From contig JBHGNT010000009.1 of the NCBI GenBank assembly GCA_043228905.1, forward strand, positions 372,001-436,000: DNA of 64,000 nucleotides, in the 5' to 3' direction. The DNA is from Azolla caroliniana. Its lineage: Eukaryota > Polypodiophyta. A program made the position numbers and the translations under genes. Shown piece by piece: positions 57,799 through 64,000 of this stretch; position 1 is the first letter of the stretch; the number at the start of each line of letters is the position of its first letter. The notes beneath the pieces are model-generated. The model made no database searches. It saw only the letters and a list, made by a program, of their open reading frames with translations, and was not told where the DNA came from.

Positions 57799-60700
57799 TC
57801 ACTTCGGCATGGGATGTCTTTCCAGTCCGACCCTCTTCCGGCATGCTTCCAGCTTGTCGGGTGTGAGCACCTTGGTCAGCATATCCGACCCGTTCTCGTC
57901 CGTGTGGATCTTTGTCAGCACGAACTCCTTATCTTCTATCCTTTCCCGGATCCAGTGATATCTTCGCTGGATGTGCTTCGTCCGGGAATGGTAGGCCGCG
58001 TTCTTCGCAAGGTGGATGGCACTCTGACTGTCGCAGTAGAGTCGGTACTCCTCTTGCCGGATACCGAGCTCTCTAATGAAATCCTTCATCCATATCATTT
58101 CCTTGCCGGCTTCAACAGCCGCCATGTACTCCGCCTCCGTGGTTGACAATGCAACCGTCTTCTGCAGCCTCGACTGCCACGAAACAGCTCCCCCTGCATA
58201 CGTCATCACATACCCAGATGTGGACCGGCTGGTATCTGCATCAGCCGACATATCCGAATCGGTAAAGCCGTCGAGTTCGGGCTTACAGGAGCCGAATCGG
58301 AGGCACACGTTTGTCGTGCCCTTCAGGTATCGGAGTATCCATTTGACCGTGTTCCAGTGTTCCTTGCCGGGATTACTCATGTACCGGCTCACCACTCCGA
58401 CTGCGTATCCAATGTCCGGTCGGGTACACACCATTGCGTACATCAAGCTTCCGACGGCAGAGGCGTATGGTACTTTCATCATGTCCTCCTTCTCAGCCTT
58501 TGTCTTGGGGCTTTGCTTGCTGGACAACTTGCAGTTTGCCGGGAGGGTTGACCCGACCGGTCTTGCTTCCGACATGTTGAACCGGTGAAGCACCTTTGTC
58601 ACGTACTTCTCCTGTGACAGCCACAACTGCTTCTTCCTCCGGTCCCGGATGATGTGCATCCCTAGTATTTGCCTCGCCGGACCCAAGTCCTTCATTGAGA
58701 AGGTTCGGTGAAGAGCCTTCTTCAGCATCCGTATCTTGACCTGGTCCCGTCCGACGATCAACATGTCGTCCACGTACAGGAGGAGTATCAGGAATTCTCC
58801 TCCTTCGAACTTCTTCACAAACACGCAGTGATCGGACTGCGTTTTGTTGTACCCTTCGTCTGTCATGAAGGAGTCGAACTTCCGGTACCATTGCCGGGGA
58901 GCCTGCTTCAGACCGTAAAGGCTCTTCTTCAACCAGCATACCAGGTGCTCCTTTCCTTTCTTCTCGAATCCTTCCGGTTGCTGCATGTAGATCTCTTCTT
59001 CGAGGTCACCGTGAAGGAATGCCGTCTTCACGTCCATCTGTTCTACCTCGAGGTCCATGCTTGCCGCTATGCTCAGCACCGTCCGGATGGAGGTCATCTT
59101 CACTACCGGGGCAAATATCTCGTCAAAGTCGACGCCCTTCTTCTGCTGGAACCCCTTCACCACGATCCTGGCTTTGTATCTCGGGGGGTTTCCGGCATCT
59201 CCCGGTTTCAGCTTGAACACCCACTTGTTACGGAGTGCCCGTTTTCCTTTCGGCAACTCCACAAGTTCATATGTGTGGTTCTCATGCAGGGATTCCATCT
59301 CCTCCTGCATTGCACTTAGCCACCTGTGGCTATGGGTGTCATGCTTCGCTTCTTCAAAGCTCTCCGGCTCCCCCTCGTCGGTTAGCAGCACGTGCTCCGG
59401 TTCCGGAAATCTCCGGGGGGCCCTTCTCTCTCTTAGAGGATATCTCCGTTCCGGAGCTTCGGTAACCGGCTCCTCCGTTTCCTCTTCATCCGAATCCATT
59501 TCGGGATCGGGGCCGGTTCCGGTATCATTTTCATCTTCTTCAGCCGGTTCTGTTTCTTCACCGTCTTCGGCCGGATCTTCGAGTGTTAACCGGTCCCTTG
59601 CCGGTCGGGACTGCTCCTCGTAGAGTTGATTCTCACCAGTCGACTTGGAGCTCTTCATCTTCTTCTCCGACTCCCAGTCGGCGAGTGTCTTGTCCTCCAT
59701 GAAGATGATATCTCGACTCCTGAATATCTTCTTGTCGACCGGGTCCCATACTCGGTAGCCGAACTCGTCGTTGCCGTAACCGAGGAATATGCATGGCCGG
59801 GTCTTTGGATCTAACTTTCCTCTCCGGTCCTTTGCCACATGCACGTATGCGAGACACCCGAACACCTTCAGATGCCGGTAGGATACTTCCCTACCGGTCC
59901 ACACTTTTTGCGGCGTGTCTCCGTCCAAAGGTACTGAGGGTGATCTGTTAATCACGTATGTCGCTGTCGACATTGCCTCAGCCCAAAACCCCTTGGGTAA
60001 TTTCGCATGCGCCAGCATACTCCGGACCCTCTCCATTATGGTCCGGTTCATCCTCTCGGCCAGCCCGTTCAGTTCCGGCGTCTTCGGCACTGCGAACTCG
60101 AGCCGGATTCCCTTCGAGCGACAGTACTCCGCGAACTGCCCCCGGTATTCCCCTCCGTTATCCGCTCGTATCGCTTTCAGCTTCTTGCCGGATTCTCTTT
60201 CCACTCTCGCGTGGAGTTCTTTGAAGACGCACAACACTTGGTCCTTTGTCTTCAACGGTGCCGTCCACAGCTTCCGGCTGTGGTCATCTATGAATGTTAC
60301 GAAGTACTGGGCTCCGCCATGTGACTTCGTTTCTACCTGACACACGTCAGTGTGCACCAACTCCAATGGTGCGCTACGTCTCGTCGGTGGCCTTGAGTGG
60401 AAGGAGATCCGGTTTTGCTTACCGGCCAGACAGTCGGTACACTTCCCCAAGTGTACGTGCTTTACCGGTATCAGGTTGTCTTCGGCAAGTCTCTTCATCC
60501 CCTTCTCGCTCATGTGGCACAGTCTCTTGTGCCACAGCTCACCGGCAGTGTCGGCTGCCACGTTCAACTCTTCCGGACACAACCGGGCATTCATAAGGTA
60601 CAGTGTGTTGATCTTCCGGGCCCGAGCTACTATCAGGCTCCCTTTGCTGAACTTCATGACACCGTTCCGGATGCTACCCGTGTAGCCTTCATCGTCTAGC

Positions 60701-61770
60701 CTCCCGGCCGAAATCAGATTCAATCGAACCTCCGGAACGTGTCGAACATCCTTCAGCAGCATCTTGCATCCAGTTGATGTCATCAGCCACACGTCTCCTA
60801 TGCCGGCAATCCGGCACATACCTTCATTTCCCATCCGAACACAGCCATGCTCACCGGCTGTGTAGGATGAGAAGTATTTCTTCTCCGGGGTCAGGTGGAA
60901 CGACGCTCCGGAATCGACCACCCAGGTCATCTCTTCACCGGCAAGGTTCAGCTCTGTCTCTTCGGTAATGAGCATTATCTCTTCTTCACTTGCCGCGAGT
61001 GCCGTCGTTCCTTTCCGGTCCTGCCCTCGCCGATCCGGACCTCTCCGGTCCGTGGCTCCCCGGTATGCACCGTTTCGCTCCGGTGACTTCTTCGAATCGG
61101 TGTCGTCGGCTCCATTGTCCTTTCGGTAATGCCGACAATTCTTCCGGAAATGCCCCGGCTTCCCACAGTGGAAGCATGTGGGTCTTCCTCTTGACTGCGA
61201 CCGGGTCCCCGACTTCTCCCGTCTCTGCGGACTCCGGTTCCATTGTCTTCCTCGTTCCGATTCGGTAAGCAGCGCCTTCGAGTCGGAGGCCGGTTCTTTA
61301 TCTCTCCGACGCGCTTCTTCGTTCAAAATGCTTGTCTTTACCGTTTGTAGAGACAAGTTATCTTCGGTGCAGGAGGTACTAAGAGTCACCACCAAGTTCT
61401 CCCAGCTTTCCGACAATGTACACATCAGGATGATGGCTTGCATTGCGTCCTCCAACGGGAACTTGATCGCTGCAAGCTGGTTCACGAATCCCATGAACGT
61501 GCTTACGTGTTCCACCATACTCTCGCCGTCCCGGTACTTGAGGTTCACTATCTTCCTCATCAGGGAGGTCCGGTTCAACGCATTCTTCCTCTCGTAGAGG
61601 CCCGACAGCTTCCGCCACATCTCATATGCGTTGGTGTCGTTCGCCACATGTTGCAGAACACTTACATCGACGTATTGCCGAATGGTTGCAACGGCTTTCC
61701 GGTTCAGAAGCCTCCATTCCGTCTCAAGTACCCCCTTCGGTATTTCCGACCTGTCAATCGGTTCGTACAG
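57799..61770 (-). CDS. Copia E gag-pol polyprotein, N-terminus cut off by F
   Basis: An uninterrupted frame of about 1323 codons. Gag starts at LYEPIDR and is followed by CFHCGKPGHFRKNC, protease VVDSGASFHLTP, integrase (FIDDHSRKLW, RADNGGEYR, PELNGLAERMNRT), RT (YVDDMLIVG) and RNase H (FTDSDMSADADTSRS, CDSQSAIHLAKN). The open frame formally begins at an ATG at 61803 in the F LTR, adding eleven foreign codons. Unlike D it has Arg where D has a stop. The body was still intact when F inserted, so that insertion is recent. Confidence 0.9.
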   Translation of the reverse strand: MYEPIDRSEIPKGVLETEWRLLNRKAVATIRQYVDVSVLQHVANDTNAYEMWRKLSGLYERKNALNRTSLMRKIVNLKYRDGESMVEHVSTFMGFVNQLAAIKFPLEDAMQAIILMCTLSESWENLVVTLSTSCTEDNLSLQTVKTSILNEEARRRDKEPASDSKALLTESERGRQWNRSPQRREKSGTRSQSRGRPTCFHCGKPGHFRKNCRHYRKDNGADDTDSKKSPERNGAYRGATDRRGPDRRGQDRKGTTALAASEEEIMLITEETELNLAGEEMTWVVDSGASFHLTPEKKYFSSYTAGEHGCVRMGNEGMCRIAGIGDVWLMTSTGCKMLLKDVRHVPEVRLNLISAGRLDDEGYTGSIRNGVMKFSKGSLIVARARKINTLYLMNARLCPEELNVAADTAGELWHKRLCHMSEKGMKRLAEDNLIPVKHVHLGKCTDCLAGKQNRISFHSRPPTRRSAPLELVHTDVCQVETKSHGGAQYFVTFIDDHSRKLWTAPLKTKDQVLCVFKELHARVERESGKKLKAIRADNGGEYRGQFAEYCRSKGIRLEFAVPKTPELNGLAERMNRTIMERVRSMLAHAKLPKGFWAEAMSTATYVINRSPSVPLDGDTPQKVWTGREVSYRHLKVFGCLAYVHVAKDRRGKLDPKTRPCIFLGYGNDEFGYRVWDPVDKKIFRSRDIIFMEDKTLADWESEKKMKSSKSTGENQLYEEQSRPARDRLTLEDPAEDGEETEPAEEDENDTGTGPDPEMDSDEEETEEPVTEAPERRYPLRERRAPRRFPEPEHVLLTDEGEPESFEEAKHDTHSHRWLSAMQEEMESLHENHTYELVELPKGKRALRNKWVFKLKPGDAGNPPRYKARIVVKGFQQKKGVDFDEIFAPVVKMTSIRTVLSIAASMDLEVEQMDVKTAFLHGDLEEEIYMQQPEGFEKKGKEHLVCWLKKSLYGLKQAPRQWYRKFDSFMTDEGYNKTQSDHCVFVKKFEGGEFLILLLYVDDMLIVGRDQVKIRMLKKALHRTFSMKDLGPARQILGMHIIRDRRKKQLWLSQEKYVTKVLHRFNMSEARPVGSTLPANCKLSSKQSPKTKAEKEDMMKVPYASAVGSLMYAMVCTRPDIGYAVGVVSRYMSNPGKEHWNTVKWILRYLKGTTNVCLRFGSCKPELDGFTDSDMSADADTSRSTSGYVMTYAGGAVSWQSRLQKTVALSTTEAEYMAAVEAGKEMIWMKDFIRELGIRQEEYRLYCDSQSAIHLAKNAAYHSRTKHIQRRYHWIRERIEDKEFVLTKIHTDENGSDMLTKVLTPDKLEACRKRVGLERHPMPK

Positions 61771-61940
61771 TGTCGAATACATGTGTATAATGGACGTATT
61801 CACACTATCCCGTTTTGGCCATTTATGTAATTAGCATAAAAGGTAGTTGCCCTAAGTCGGTCACTATATATAGTGACCTTGTAACCTCTTTGTGAGGTTG
61901 GATGTTGTATTATTGCTTTGAGAAATAAGAAACTCTTTTT

Positions 61941-61991
<51 letters not shown>

Positions 61992-62081
61992 ATCACGACC
62001 TACACTCTGTCACACGCAGGTATTCACAAGAATCGAATGCTTCTTGATCTTCCGCACAGACGACCTTCCTCGACATCAACA
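61771..62081 (+). repeat. 5' LTR of copia F
   Basis: 311 bp, TG...CA. The TATA box sits inside a perfect 20-bp palindrome GGTCACTATATATAGTGACC at 61859-61878. A (CT)n tract at about 61943-61988 follows in the transcribed part. Confidence 0.85.
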
Positions 62082-62083
62082 TC

Positions 62084-62095
62084 TGGTATCAGAGC
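62084..62095 (+). promoter_or_regulatory. Primer binding site of copia F
   Basis: TGGTATCAGAGC two bases after the LTR, complementary to initiator tRNA-Met. Confidence 0.9.
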
Positions 62096-62723
62096 AGAGG
62101 TTCGGCCGTCATCACGGCCTGCACAGTATTCGCGTCATTCGAAGAAAGAGAGAAGAAGAACAAAAACGAGGTCTGCACCTCATCGCGTTAGATCCTCTTG
62201 CTTGGAGTAAGCCATCAGGTTGTACTCTGTCCTTCGTGATCGTAACCGCTCGAGGTGAAATCCCCTTGTGCAACATTGACACGATCGTGCTCCATTCGGT
62301 TAAACGGCATCCGAAGAGGTCATCAATCGCCGCTCGTTGTAACCACTCGGTGCAGATCGGTCTCAAGACAACAACCCCAATTCGTGCTTCATCCGGCTGA
62401 TCGACATTCGAGAGGATCAGTTGGATCCATCTCTCTCGTCGCTGCAGCCACCCGAAGCAGAATCGGTTCAGATAATCGGTTTTAATAATCGGTATTCGGC
62501 AGATATATCCGAAGCGAACCGGACTCACTCCGACTCGGTAACATTCGGGAAGACCAGTCGGTTCTGTCCCTCAAGCTACCGAAGTCAATTCGAGCAAGCT
62601 CCGAAGCCGAACCTACTCGGGTTCAAATCCGACTAGAACGATATCGGGTGAGCCAACCGGCTGCACTCCAACAAGGTTCGTAGTCGACTCCGAACCGAGC
62701 TTCGTCAACCGAAACCGAATTTG

Positions 62724-64000
62724 ATGGCATCAACATCCGGCTCGTCAGAAATGAGTCTACGAAAGTTCGATGGATCGAACTTTAACTTCTGGAAGGAGCA
62801 AATGCAGGACTATCTCATAGTCAAGGGGCAAATCGATCCCATCGAAAATGAAGAACCTCCAGAAGGATACAAACCAATCGAGTGGCAGAAGCTGGACAGA
62901 ATCGTCCGCGCCACGATTCGGATGCACCTATCGGAATCGGTATATTTTACGGTGCAATCGTGTACGACAGCATTCGAACTGTGGAAAACACTGTCGGACA
63001 CTTACGAAAAGAAGGTCGCCGCAACGAAGATGTTTCTGATCCGGCGCCTCTACAACTTGCGGATGAAAGAATCCGATTCGGTCCAAGCACACCTCAATGA
63101 GTACGAAAGCATAAGCTCCCAAATCTCGTCACAGGGGACGGCAATCGAGGATGAACTCAGAGCAATGATACTCATGAGCAGCCTTCCCTCATCATGGGAA
63201 ACTTTCGTCACAACCGTGTGCAACGCGTCAACCACGGCTGTTAAATACTCCGAAGTCACGAGCGCAATCCTGACCGAAGCAGCTCGGAGAAAGTCTTTCG
63301 CCAAAGACTCAACAGACGACGCTTATGTAGTACAAGGTTCGACAGACCGATCGAACATACGAGGAAGAGATTCCTCACGACCGCCGAACAATCAGCGAAG
63401 ACGGAGCCAGTCACGGGATAACCGAATCTGCAACTATTGCAAGAAACCCGGACACATCAAAGCCGACTGCCGCGCACTCAAGAACAAAAACAACAAGAAG
63501 AGTGGCCGGCATGAGGAGATCAATTACGTCAGCTTCTCAGCTGATGTACTACCGGACGACCCGAATATACTATCAATCGAAAATCCCGTCGGATCAGAAG
63601 TTCTACTCACGACTGAAGAATCGAGCACATGGCTCCTAGATTCGGGCGCGTCATTTCACGTGACTCCTCATCGATCCCAATTTCGGCAATATACGATCCG
63701 TCACTCCGACTCAGTTCGAGTCGGCAACTCGCAACACTGTGACATCATCGGAATCGGCACAGTAGAGCTCAACCTTGCAGGTGGCTCTACACTTGTACTC
63801 CACAATGTCCGACATGTACCCGAGCTCTCAAGGCCATTGATCTCAGTCGGACAACTAGATGAAGACGGCATTCGTGCCGGTTTTTCTTCGGGAGGGTGGA
63901 CACTCCATAGGGGGAACCTCCTGCTTGCTAGAGGACCCAAGATACACTCACTGTATCCGTTACATGTTACACTCAGAGAGGGTAACCTGTTTTTGGTGGA
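62724..64000 (+). CDS. Copia F gag-protease, partial at the window end
   Basis: ATG at 62724 opens a frame without stops for 425 codons to the window edge. Gag begins MASTSGSSEMSLRKFDG and has the WKEQMQD and ARAT...IRMHL blocks shared with element B. The CCHC knuckle is CNYCKKPGHIKADC near residue 237. The protease has WLLDSGASFHVTPH near residue 302. The leader from the primer site to this ATG is unusually long. The continuous frame and conserved motifs suggest a young, possibly active copy; integrase and polymerase are not visible. Confidence 0.9.
   Translation, partial: MASTSGSSEMSLRKFDGSNFNFWKEQMQDYLIVKGQIDPIENEEPPEGYKPIEWQKLDRIVRATIRMHLSESVYFTVQSCTTAFELWKTLSDTYEKKVAATKMFLIRRLYNLRMKESDSVQAHLNEYESISSQISSQGTAIEDELRAMILMSSLPSSWETFVTTVCNASTTAVKYSEVTSAILTEAARRKSFAKDSTDDAYVVQGSTDRSNIRGRDSSRPPNNQRRRSQSRDNRICNYCKKPGHIKADCRALKNKNNKKSGRHEEINYVSFSADVLPDDPNILSIENPVGSEVLLTTEESSTWLLDSGASFHVTPHRSQFRQYTIRHSDSVRVGNSQHCDIIGIGTVELNLAGGSTLVLHNVRHVPELSRPLISVGQLDEDGIRAGFSSGGWTLHRGNLLLARGPKIHSLYPLHVTLREGNLFLV

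Larger units (their letters stand above)
57022..61770 (-). mobile_element. Copia element E, cut by element F
   Basis: Minus-oriented member of the D family. Its 3' LTR lies at 57022-57788, the polypurine tract at 57791-57800 and the coding frame at 57799-61770. At 61770, within Gag and before the sequence LYEPIDRSEIPKG, the LTR of F begins. The first ~35 Gag residues, primer site and 5' LTR of E must lie beyond F, outside the window. No target duplication can be tested. Confidence 0.9.
61771..64000 (+). mobile_element. Copia element F, 5' part, runs off the window
   Basis: Plus-oriented, inserted in gag of E; the left duplication should be TACAG (61766-61770). LTR, primer site, a long ~630-bp leader and an open gag-protease frame are present. 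The rest lies beyond 64000. Confidence 0.9.

Noticed and set aside
58076-59623. Plus-strand ORFs across copia E
   Set aside because: Antisense shadows; the same ones appear inverted in D, which is expected from sequence identity.

Overview
The window is nuclear DNA of a land plant with a repeat-rich genome. Evidence is the GT-AG introns of about 70-90 nt, a plant-type AN1 zinc-finger gene, a pentatricopeptide-repeat (PPR) relic, tRNA-derived SINEs and nested Ty1/copia retrotransposons with initiator-tRNA-Met primer sites. PPR relics together with DUF7869-type transposases make a fern or other seed-free plant plausible, but the sequence alone does not settle this.

Layout. (1) 311-9613 is a DNA transposon with 36-bp terminal inverted repeats and a 4-bp CAAG target duplication. 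It carries two divergent genes. The minus-strand gene (five exons) encodes a ParB/Srx-like domain fused to a beta-class N4/N6 DNA methyltransferase. The plus-strand gene encodes a DUF7869-like putative transposase. Between them lies an array of eleven ~51-bp units, each centred on a near-perfect palindrome. Both genes now carry isolated lesions that look like C-to-T decay. I regard this as the most unusual system in the window. (2) 10676-15729 is a minus-strand copia element with an intact 1514-codon ORF and 5' LTR but no recognisable 3' LTR. (3) 15957-20530 holds four related tRNA-derived SINE copies. (4) 20972-21526 is an AN1 zinc-finger (stress-associated protein) gene with a G-box and TATA box. 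(5) 21.8-31.0 kb is AT-rich and essentially gene-free apart from a decayed copia LTR/gag. (6) 31417-34445 is a four-exon gene for a 560-residue Pro/Gln-rich, probably nuclear protein of unknown family. (7) 35384-36160 is a ~150-bp tandem repeat.

(8) 37334-55812 is an old plus-strand copia element (B). It split a PPR relic and was itself invaded three times: by minus-strand copia C (38017-44574), which holds a 1.25-kb LTR-like insertion; by young plus-strand copia D (48010-53327, TSD AGAGG); and by a 5'-truncated LINE (about 54239-55650). (9) 57022-61770 is minus-strand copia E, a close relative of D, cut by copia F (61771 to the window end). Next to E lies a promoter-like stretch with heat-shock-element motifs and a TATA box. 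C, D and E share a ~27-40 bp minisatellite in their LTRs that varies in copy number.

Host genes supported here are only the AN1 gene and the 31.4-kb gene. Almost everything else is mobile DNA, in successive layers whose order can be read from the interruptions.
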